Assembly (NCBI GenBank): GCA_016711215.1
Contig: JADJTL010000001.1
Location: forward strand, 248,001 to 312,000
From: Pseudomonadota bacterium
Lineage (GTDB): Bacteria; Myxococcota_A; Polyangia; GCA-2747355
DNA length: 64,000 nucleotides
Direction: 5' to 3'
Part shown: piece after piece, positions 16,391-22,861 of the stretch
How positions within the stretch are numbered: position 1 is the first letter of the stretch
Layout: the number at the start of each line of letters is the position of its first letter
The notes under the pieces: generated by a model
Database searches by the model: none
The model's input: only the letters and a program-made list of their open reading frames with translations
What the model was told of the DNA's origin: nothing
Made by a program: the position numbers and the translations under genes

Positions 16391-17814
16391 CGTGCCCAGC
16401 TCCAAAGCCCGCTGTAGGTCAGCCGGCCGAGCACGCGGACGTCGCTCTCGGCTAGCGGGGTGACGAAGGCGCTGGCCGCGAGCTGCGCCGACAGCGCTGG
16501 CGTAACGGCATAGCCGGCCAGGGCCAGCGTGCCGAGCGAGATCCGATGTTCCTCGAGGCGCTGCTCGTAGTCAGACGCCGCGGCAGCGGCGGCGTCACTG
16601 CCGAGCAGCAGCAGGTAGGCCTCGAGGTTGGCGTAGAGACCGCAGGCGAAGCGGTAGCTGCCAAAGAGGCGATTCTGCAGCGACCATTGGTCGACGGCGG
16701 AGATCCACTCGCTGCGGAGGCCCAGGCGGCCGTTTCGCTCGGCGCCGAGCGCTTGCTCCAGCGCGAGCGAGGCGCCGTAACCGACGCGCACCTCGTCGTC
16801 GCCGACGAAGAAGCGGGGCCCGCCGTCGAGGCTACCCCAGAGGGAGGGGGTCAGGGCGTAGCGGGCCCCGAGCAGCGCGCTGTGAAAGCGCTCGTCGGTG
16901 AAGACGCTGAAGATGGAGGTCTTGGGAATCGTCAGCGAAGGGATGTGAAAGCTGTAGTCGGCGCTGAGCTTGAGGTCGGCGACGGCGCGCGAGGTCAGCG
17001 TGAGCCAGAGCTCCTGCGGCAGGCCGTAGAGCGTGTCGACGACGCCGCCGGCCATCGCCTCGAGCTTGGCCGAGCTCCAGTAGCCGGCCTGCAGCGTGAG
17101 GTTCTGGCGCACGGCCTCGTCGCCATGCGCCTCGTGGATGAAACCGACCGCGGCTACGGCCCGGTCCAGCAGGCGCCAGCGCAGGCGCCCGCCGGTGGCC
17201 CAGTTGGAGTAGAATGTCGACTCGCGGCTGACATGCGGATCGCTGCCCCGCTCCGGCGTGTAGTCGAGTTGCCAGGGCTCGGTACGCCCGCCGAAGGCCG
17301 AGACATCGACGTTCCAGGGCAGCTGGTAGCCGACCGTCAGCCCGTCGAGGTGCTCGGCCTGCCCGGCGCCGAGGAAGAGATACTGGCGCCCGAGGACCAG
17401 CGAAACGCGCCGCCGACGGTCTTGCCAGCGCAACGAGCCGGTGATCACGTTACCACGCGCGCGCCCGTCGTCGCCCATCCCGGCAAAGCGTCGCTCGGCG
17501 AGGTCGATGCCGGCGACGCCGGAGAGGTCGACCTCGAGCCCAGGCAGGCCCACGTCATCGGCGGCCAGCTCGATGAATTGATAGAAGGTCACGCGGGAGC
17601 GCGTATCGGAGGCGTCGAGCACCGGCGCGGATTCGCTGCTCGTGCCGTAGGTATGGGTCGTGATCGCGACGCTCGACTGCGACTGCGCTGACGCAGTGGC
17701 AGGCAGAGCCAAGACGAGCCCGAGGCCCGCGAGGGCCAAGCCCGCAGCGGCCGACCCTGCAACGGCTGGCGAATGGGTGCGGCGCAACCTGCCCGGCGGT
17801 GAGCGGTGTAGCAC
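16387..17814 (-). CDS. Outer-membrane beta-barrel porin of a putative porin-cytochrome conduit
   Basis: A 475-residue protein with a signal peptide (hydrophobic stretch about 25-41, cleavage after ATASA) and then alternating hydrophobic/polar strands such as SLRWQDRRRRVSLVLGRQYL, VDVSAFGGRTEPW and KLSADYSFHIPSL, with aromatic girdles, typical of a large barrel. No plug or POTRA domain is visible. No specific porin family is recognised by eye. The role is taken from context: it is first in a tight minus-strand run with a 13-heme and a 10-heme lipoprotein, as in the Geobacter porin-cytochrome complexes and Shewanella MtrCAB. The start is GTG at 17814, with GGGGAG about nine bases before it. The barrel prediction is firm; electron-conduit function is inference. 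Confidence 0.75.
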   Translation of the reverse strand: MLHRSPPGRLRRTHSPAVAGSAAAGLALAGLGLVLALPATASAQSQSSVAITTHTYGTSSESAPVLDASDTRSRVTFYQFIELAADDVGLPGLEVDLSGVAGIDLAERRFAGMGDDGRARGNVITGSLRWQDRRRRVSLVLGRQYLFLGAGQAEHLDGLTVGYQLPWNVDVSAFGGRTEPWQLDYTPERGSDPHVSRESTFYSNWATGGRLRWRLLDRAVAAVGFIHEAHGDEAVRQNLTLQAGYWSSAKLEAMAGGVVDTLYGLPQELWLTLTSRAVADLKLSADYSFHIPSLTIPKTSIFSVFTDERFHSALLGARYALTPSLWGSLDGGPRFFVGDDEVRVGYGASLALEQALGAERNGRLGLRSEWISAVDQWSLQNRLFGSYRFACGLYANLEAYLLLLGSDAAAAAASDYEQRLEEHRISLGTLALAGYAVTPALSAQLAASAFVTPLAESDVRVLGRLTYSGLWSWAR

Positions 17815-17994
17815 GGCCGTCGTCTCCCCGGTGAGCGCTGATGCGCGTGAGGCGGTTCTCCGTCCTTAGTAACCGAGAGCAGGCGCGCGGGACAAGCAGC
17901 AAACGTGATCTGAGTTACAACCAGGGTTCAATTGGTCCTGTTTTGAGGGCGAAGGGGAGGGTCACGGCTGCCCTCATGTGCCCGTAGGGCAGGC

Positions 17995-18038
17995 CGATGT
18001 TGGCGGCGCGATGTGTTGCTAGCGATGTTGGCGGCGCG
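17995..18038. repeat. 16-bp direct repeat upstream of the HAD phosphatase
   Basis: The sequence CGATGTTGGCGGCGCG occurs exactly at 17995-18010 and again at 18023-18038, a 28-bp start-to-start distance (nearly three helical turns). It lies in the 281-bp divergent region between the porin operon and the HAD gene, 58 bp before the HAD start. Two equally spaced copies could be an operator for a regulator, or a chance local duplication in GC-rich DNA. Confidence 0.6.
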
Positions 18039-18095
18039 CCACGGTTGTGGCAGCGTACGCGCCGATCGCTCCACGATCGGCGAAGGGCCCTCGTC

Positions 18096-18728
18096 ATGCA
18101 TCAGCGCATCGTCTTCTCCGACTTCGACGGGACCATCAGCGCGAGTGAAACCTTCACGCGCATGCTCGACCGCTTCACGCCAGAGCTCGCCGCTGAGCTG
18201 GTCCCTGCGCTGGTGGCGCAGCGCCTGACGCTGCGCGAGGGCGTGCGCCGCCTGGTCGAATCGATTCCCTCGGCCTGCTATGGGGCGATCCTCGAGCACG
18301 TGCGCGAGGTCGGCCTGCGGCCGGGCCTGCCCGAGCTGCTGGACTTCCTCGACGCCCGTGGCGTGCCCTTCATCGTCGTCTCCGCCGGCCTGCGCGGAAT
18401 GGTCGAGGCGGCGCTCGGGGACCTGCGCGCGCGCGTCCACGCGGTCTACGCGATGGACGCCGAGACGGCAGGGCCCTTCCTGCGCGTGCAATCCGCTTTC
18501 GAAGAGGGTGACGAGTTGGTGGCGAAGGTCGCCGTGATGCGGTGCCACCCGGCGCGAGAGACCGTGGCGCTCGGCGACTCGGTCACGGACCTACAAATGG
18601 CGCTCGCCGCCTCGACGGTCTTCGCCCGCGACCGCCTCTGCGGCTACCTCGACCGGAAAAGCCACACCTACCTGCGCTGGGAAGACTTCCATGACGTCAG
18701 GCAGGCGCTGGCGGAGCGCTGGGGTTAA
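18096..18728 (+). CDS. HAD-superfamily phosphatase, MtnX/SerB-like
   Basis: A 210-residue phosphatase with the haloacid dehalogenase motifs: FSDFDGTIS near the N-terminus (nucleophile Asp in DFDGT), VVSAGL as motif II, a Lys region near AKVAVMRC, and LGDSVTDLQMA as motif III/IV. Size, the helical cap after motif I and the sequence YLRWEDFHDV near the end are typical of the family that includes 2-hydroxy-3-keto-5-methylthiopentenyl-1-phosphate phosphatase (MtnX) and phosphoserine phosphatase. No other methionine-salvage gene is in the window, so the substrate stays open. The ATG at 18096 is chosen because motif I follows at once. Upstream lies a 16-bp direct repeat, and downstream a hairpin and a tRNA gene on the other strand. 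Confidence 0.8.
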   Translation: MHQRIVFSDFDGTISASETFTRMLDRFTPELAAELVPALVAQRLTLREGVRRLVESIPSACYGAILEHVREVGLRPGLPELLDFLDARGVPFIVVSAGLRGMVEAALGDLRARVHAVYAMDAETAGPFLRVQSAFEEGDELVAKVAVMRCHPARETVALGDSVTDLQMALAASTVFARDRLCGYLDRKSHTYLRWEDFHDVRQALAERWG

Positions 18729-18778
18729 CGCGCGAGGCCTGCTGACGCAGGCGCTGAAGGTGCGCAGAGCGGCGCCAC

Positions 18779-18806
18779 GACTCCGGCCGGGTGGCGGCCC
18801 GGAGTC
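18779..18806. terminator. GC-rich hairpin, possible bidirectional terminator
   Basis: GACTCCGG (18779-18786) pairs perfectly with CCGGAGTC (18799-18806) around a 12-base loop. It lies 50 bp after the HAD phosphatase stop and 24 bp beyond the 3' end of the convergent tRNA gene, the right place to end both transcripts. There is no T-tract on either side, so it is not a canonical intrinsic terminator. Confidence 0.4.
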
Positions 18807-18830
18807 GCGTTCCGGAAGTGCCCAAACGAG

Positions 18831-18904
18831 TAGCTGGGGGCGGACTCGAACCGCCGACCTAGGGATTATGAGACCCTCGCTCTAACCACCTGAGCTACCC
18901 AGCC
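18831..18904 (-). tRNA. tRNA-Met (CAT), probably elongator type
   Basis: On the minus strand the sequence folds as a full cloverleaf: acceptor arm GGCTGGG pairing with CCCAGCT (a G1-U72 wobble at the end), TAGCTCAG D-arm start, anticodon loop CTCATAA with CAT at 18870-18868, and the T-arm GGCGGTTCGAGTCCGCC. The discriminator base is A; CCA is not encoded. G1-U72 with a CAT anticodon is common in bacterial elongator tRNA-Met, while initiator tRNAs have a C1-A72 mismatch. A lysidine-modified tRNA-Ile2 also carries CAT and cannot be wholly excluded by eye. Confidence 0.93.
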
Positions 18905-19019
18905 GCGAACCACAATCGAAAACGCGCCGCGTTGATATCCGATCTGTGGCGCAAGTCAACCTCCACTCGCCCGCACCTCCCGCTGCTGGTCGCGCTTCCG
19001 TGCCCACCTCGCCACCATA

Positions 19020-19065
19020 GGCTCTGCGTCCTCGTCCATTTGGGGCTCTGCGTCTTCGTCCATTT
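19020..19065. repeat. Two 22-bp near-identical copies with 24-bp period
   Basis: GGCTCTGCGTCCTCGTCCAT at 19020 and its copy from 19044 differ by one base (C/T) over 22 bp. The period of 24 is a multiple of three; on the minus strand the repeat would read Met-Asp-Glu-Asp-Ala-Glu-Pro twice in an open frame (18956-19267) that overlaps the start of the radical SAM gene. I do not call that frame a gene because nothing else in it is recognisable. It may be a simple slippage duplication in the leader of the radical SAM gene. Confidence 0.6.
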
Positions 19066-19160
19066 CGCTCGGCTCGCGCGTTGGCCAGCCGAGGTCGTAG
19101 CCCGCTGCGCGTTGGGCCTGGTTCCCGCGGGGTGGAGCCTGACAGGCGACCCGGACGAGG

Positions 19161-20864
19161 ATGCCGATGAGCTGCGGTGGCCGCGTGGTGGAGCTGCTGG
19201 CCCCGTCGAAGGGGCCAGCAGGGGCGCTCTGCCTTGCCGCGGTGCTCTGTTGGACGGGTGGGCGCACGGCTGCCGAGGAGCGTGACGCGCCGGCAGCCGT
19301 CGTGGCCCGGGCTGAGAGCCTCGCCCGTGTGCTCGACGGCGTCGACGCCGCTGCGGCCGATCGCGTGCTCGCCGCCGAGCTGGCGCCCGAGGATCGCTCG
19401 CCCTACGGACGTGCCTTTGGCGCGCTGGTGGCCAAGCTCTACCGCGAGCCCCACGCCCACCGGAGCGCCCGCTTCGCGGCTGCGCAGCGGCTCGATCGCG
19501 AGACGATCTATCGGCTCTACGAGATGGTGCGCGGCTCCCCGCTGGTGACCACCTTGCTGCGGCAGTTCTCGCCGCATCCGCACTTCATCCAGATCCTGGG
19601 CCGGGAGCTCGAGGATACGGACTGGCTCGAGCAGCTGGTGACCGAGGGCTACGCGCCCCCCAAGAAGCTAGAGCTCCATATCGGGCATCGCTGCCCTGCC
19701 GACTGTGCGTTCTGCTTCTCTGCCGAGCTGCGTGGCGCGCTGGCGCGCAGCCGCCAGACGATTCCCGTGCGCGTGCCCTTCTATCCCGACGAGCTTCAGG
19801 GCGACCGCCCGATGAGCCTCGCCGAGTACACCGCCCTGATCGATGAATTCCGCGCGCTCAGCCCCGTCGCGCACCCGATCCTGGTGCTCTCCGGCGGGGC
19901 GGAGCCGCTGACCTTCAAGCCCTTGCCCGAGCTGATCGCCTATGCCGCCGAGCGCGGCATTCGGGCGCAGCTCTACACCTCGGGGATCGCGATGTCCCGC
20001 AGCGATGGCGCCGCGTTCTACGATCGACTGCTGCAGGCAGACTTCATTCGCCTGAGCTTGAACGCGGCCACCGCTGAGACCTATCGGCGGGAGATGCGGG
20101 TCGACGCCTTCGATCGCGTGGTCGAGAACACGCGCCGCCTGGTGGCGCGCAAGCGGGAGCGAGGGGCGGCGACCGAGCTGCGCGCCAACTTCGTCGCCGG
20201 CCCTGAGAACGTCGATGAGTTGGGTCGCTTCGCCGACCTGGCACAAGAGCTCGGCCTCGACCGCATCTCCGTGCGCCTGCCCTACGTGCAGACCACCGGC
20301 AGCCTGAGCGAGCGCGATCGCGAGCGGGTCGAGGGGGCCGTTCAGGGGCTACGAGACCGCATCAAGGAGCAACGCTATCCGCAGCTGATCGTCGACCTGC
20401 CCGAGCGCTGGATCCTCGACGAGATGACCCCCGCAGCGCTCGGGATCGAGGGCTTCGACCGCAGCGTCGCGCTCTTTTCGCCGACGGTCACGCCCTACCG
20501 CCATGTCGTGCACCGCTGCACCAGCGCCAATCCGGGCTACTTCAAGCCCGAGCTGGCGTTGGGGACGCTCGAGCTCGCGCCCGCGACGCCGGCCGCAGCG
20601 CGCCGGGGACTGGGAACGATCCTCGAGCGCTTTGTCCGGGGTGAGACGTCTTGGCACGATGACCCGACGCGCTACGACACCAACGCCTTGGCTACCGAGC
20701 TGATTCTGCGCCTGGCGCGGGATGAGCTGCGCGCGGGGTTCCGCCTCGAGCGCTGGCCCCTTGGCCCTGCGGCCACGGCGCCGCGAGCGGCGCTGGATCG
20801 GCGTGGTGCCGCCGACCGAAGCGGGACGCGGACCCGGGCCGGAGTCACCGCCAGGCCGCGTTGA
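19161..20864 (+). CDS. Radical SAM protein of unknown function
   Basis: A protein of up to 567 residues. The [4Fe-4S]/SAM motif is CPADCAFCF (Cys178, Cys182, Cys185), followed by the SAM-contacting VLSGGAEPLTF, the strand FIRLSLNAATAETY and ELRANFVAGPENVDELGRF, so the barrel spans about 170-400. It is preceded by an unusual 170-residue helical region and followed by about 170 residues with one further Cys (HRCTSANPGYF), perhaps a fourth-cluster or substrate ligand. Radical SAM enzymes use a 5'-deoxyadenosyl radical for demanding chemistry; the substrate here is unknown. Two starts compete: ATG 19161, and ATG 19167, which has GAGG at a better distance. It stands alone, between a tRNA and a convergent oxidoreductase, with no precursor-peptide gene seen nearby. 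Confidence 0.82.
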   Translation: MPMSCGGRVVELLAPSKGPAGALCLAAVLCWTGGRTAAEERDAPAAVVARAESLARVLDGVDAAAADRVLAAELAPEDRSPYGRAFGALVAKLYREPHAHRSARFAAAQRLDRETIYRLYEMVRGSPLVTTLLRQFSPHPHFIQILGRELEDTDWLEQLVTEGYAPPKKLELHIGHRCPADCAFCFSAELRGALARSRQTIPVRVPFYPDELQGDRPMSLAEYTALIDEFRALSPVAHPILVLSGGAEPLTFKPLPELIAYAAERGIRAQLYTSGIAMSRSDGAAFYDRLLQADFIRLSLNAATAETYRREMRVDAFDRVVENTRRLVARKRERGAATELRANFVAGPENVDELGRFADLAQELGLDRISVRLPYVQTTGSLSERDRERVEGAVQGLRDRIKEQRYPQLIVDLPERWILDEMTPAALGIEGFDRSVALFSPTVTPYRHVVHRCTSANPGYFKPELALGTLELAPATPAAARRGLGTILERFVRGETSWHDDPTRYDTNALATELILRLARDELRAGFRLERWPLGPAATAPRAALDRRGAADRSGTRTRAGVTARPR

Positions 20865-20875
20865 GGGCGCCGGCG

Positions 20876-22309
20876 CTACTCACCTGGCCCGAGGGCGTGG
20901 CAGTCGTCGCCTGGCGCACGCGGGGTCGCGAGCGCCGCCTTGAGCTGGCGCAGCGCCGTGCGGAGTCCTTCCTCGATCACCGGGTGATAGAAGGGCTGCC
21001 GCAGCAGCTGCGGCACGGTGAGCTCCTGCTGCACTGCCCAGGCCAGTAGATGGGCCGTATGCTCGACGCGCGGCCCCACCATCTCGGCGCCGATCAAGCG
21101 CTCGGAGCCGACCTCGCCATAGAGCCGAACCAGCCCGTGATTCTGGTTCATCACGCGCGCCCGGCCCTGGTCGCCGTAGTCGACCTCGCCGACGCGATGT
21201 TGCTCGCAATCCAGCGCGCGGAAGGAGGCGCCGACGATCGCCAGCTGGGGCTCACTGAAGACGATGGCCAGCGGGGTGCGGCGCGGCTCGGCCTGCACCG
21301 CCGGAAAGCGCGCGGCGTTGAGCCCAGCGATCTGCCCTTCGTCGGCGGCCTCGTGGAGCAGTGGGCGGTAGGCGCTGACATCGCCAGCCAAGAAGATGTT
21401 CGTCGCGCCAATTCGCGTCGTGGTCGGATCCCAGTCGCGCACCTGACCGCGCTCGATCTGGACGCCCGCATGCTCGAGGCCCAGGTCGCCCAGGCGCGGC
21501 TGTCGCCCGGCAGCGACGAGCACACGCTCGACGGTGCGAACGTGCGGCGCGCCAGCGCTGTCGTGAAAGCGCACCTCGACGCCCTCGCCCTGGCGCTCGA
21601 TGGCGTCGAGGCGGTAGTTGAGGAAGAGTTCGTATTCCGCGCTGAAGGCCTGCTGAGCCGCCGCGCGGCAGCGCGGGTCCGCCAGCGGACCGACGGCGTC
21701 GTCGATGCTCACCAGGGTGACGCGGGTGCCGAGGCGCTGCAGCGCCTGGCCGAGCTCGAGGCCGATTACCCCGGCGCCGGCCACCAGGACGCTGCGCGGC
21801 AGCTCGGGCAGCTCGAAGATGGTGTCGTTGCTCAGCAGGCGATCGCCGAGGGCGCGGAAGGGCGGGGGCACCATGGGCGCGGAGCCGGTGGCGACGACAA
21901 TGCTGCGGGCCTCGACCTCGGTGTGATCGTCGACCTGCAGCGTATTGGGGCCGACCAGCCGGGCCTTGCCCTCGAGGAGATCGCCCTCGCGGCGGATCGC
22001 CTCCAGTGAGCGCAGGACGAAGCCGACGAAGCGATCACGCTCGCGTTGGACGCGCTGGAGCACGGCGCTGCCGTCGACGCTGAGGGTGGTTTGGAGGCCG
22101 AAGACGGCGCTGGTCCGCGCCGCATGGGCCGCGTCGGCAGCCGCGATCAGCAGCTTCGACGGCATGCAGCCGACGCGTGCGCAGGTCGTCCCCAGCGGAC
22201 CCGCGTCGATCAGCACGCAGCTCGCACCGGCGGCACGGGCGGCCCGTCGTGCCGGTAGCCCGGCCGATCCCGCGCCGATCACTGCCACATCGACCGTCCT
22301 CTTTTGCAT
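20876..22309 (-). CDS. Pyridine nucleotide-disulfide oxidoreductase (dihydrolipoyl dehydrogenase-like)
   Basis: A 477-residue class I flavoprotein disulfide reductase. Landmarks in order: FAD-binding VAVIGAGSAGLPA at about 8-20, redox-active pair Cys43/Cys48 in TTCARVGCMPSK, the ATGSAP strand, NAD(P)-binding VAGAGVIGLELGQAL, the second FAD motif NIFLAGDVSAYRPLLHEA, and a C-terminal dimer domain with the HPVIEE His-Glu pair. It would move electrons between NAD(P)H and a disulfide substrate, through FAD. The substrate could be dihydrolipoyl, but no 2-oxoacid dehydrogenase genes are adjacent. The rhodanese gene ends 28 bp upstream on the same strand, so a role in sulfur or persulfide handling is possible. 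Naming it Lpd would go beyond the evidence. Confidence 0.88.
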   Translation of the reverse strand: MQKRTVDVAVIGAGSAGLPARRAARAAGASCVLIDAGPLGTTCARVGCMPSKLLIAAADAAHAARTSAVFGLQTTLSVDGSAVLQRVQRERDRFVGFVLRSLEAIRREGDLLEGKARLVGPNTLQVDDHTEVEARSIVVATGSAPMVPPPFRALGDRLLSNDTIFELPELPRSVLVAGAGVIGLELGQALQRLGTRVTLVSIDDAVGPLADPRCRAAAQQAFSAEYELFLNYRLDAIERQGEGVEVRFHDSAGAPHVRTVERVLVAAGRQPRLGDLGLEHAGVQIERGQVRDWDPTTTRIGATNIFLAGDVSAYRPLLHEAADEGQIAGLNAARFPAVQAEPRRTPLAIVFSEPQLAIVGASFRALDCEQHRVGEVDYGDQGRARVMNQNHGLVRLYGEVGSERLIGAEMVGPRVEHTAHLLAWAVQQELTVPQLLRQPFYHPVIEEGLRTALRQLKAALATPRAPGDDCHALGPGE

Positions 22310-22337
22310 CGCTCGCCTGCTCTCGCCCTTCAGTAGG

Positions 22338-22658
22338 TCAGTAGGTGGCCATGGCCGTGTCGATTTCTTCAGCCCAGGCGGTCATGCCCCCCTCGAGGTT
22401 GATCACCCGCGCGAAGCCCGCGCGCTCGAGCAGCAGCGCGCCCCGCAGGCTCCGGGCGCCGCGATGGCAGATGACGACGATCTCGCGCTGCGCGTCGAGC
22501 TCGCTCAGGCGCGCGGCGAGCTCACCGAGGGGGATCGCGCAGGCGCCGGGAAGCTGACAGACCTCGAGCTCCCAGGGCTCGCGCACGTCGAGCAGCAGCG
22601 GGGGCGCGTCGGTGCCCTGGAGACGACGCTGAAGGTCGAGGGGTTGCCAATGCAGCAT
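22338..22658 (-). CDS. Single-domain rhodanese-like sulfurtransferase
   Basis: A 106-residue protein with the rhodanese fold: LLLDVREPWELEVCQLPGA at about 21-39 (the CH2A-like signature) and the active-site loop ICHRGARS with Cys64 as the persulfide-carrying residue, then VINLEGGMTAWAEE. The six-residue loop length is typical of sulfurtransferases (GlpE/PspE group) rather than of Cdc25-like phosphatases. No signal peptide is present, so it acts in the cytosol. It precedes the disulfide oxidoreductase by 28 bp on the same strand; the two may form a small sulfur-redox operon. Confidence 0.92.
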   Translation of the reverse strand: MLHWQPLDLQRRLQGTDAPPLLLDVREPWELEVCQLPGACAIPLGELAARLSELDAQREIVVICHRGARSLRGALLLERAGFARVINLEGGMTAWAEEIDTAMATY

Positions 22659-22861
22659 GGGCGGCGAGCCTACCAGGATCAGCGCGACGGACCAAGGGCG
22701 AAGCCGTGAGCAGGGCCTCGCTGTGCAGCGCTCGTTTGACGCGTTTGACAGCGCCGCGTCGCCGAGCCGATGATCCCGCAGCGTTCCGCCGGGTGATTGC
22801 GTGAAGGCGTGATCGCGACGGGATCGCGAGCTCGACGGGTTGCTGAGCAGACGGGGTTGCG

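Noticed and set aside
18831..18904. tRNA as an integration site
   Set aside because: No direct repeat of the tRNA 3' end was noticed elsewhere in the window and no integrase adjoins.
18956..19267. Minus-strand frame of 103 codons with an acidic heptapeptide (MDEDAEP) twice
   Set aside because: It overlaps the radical SAM start, has no family and no ribosome-binding site; I report only the 24-bp-period DNA repeat.
20876..22309. Mercuric reductase
   Set aside because: No N-terminal HMA domain or C-terminal vicinal Cys pair, and no mer genes nearby.
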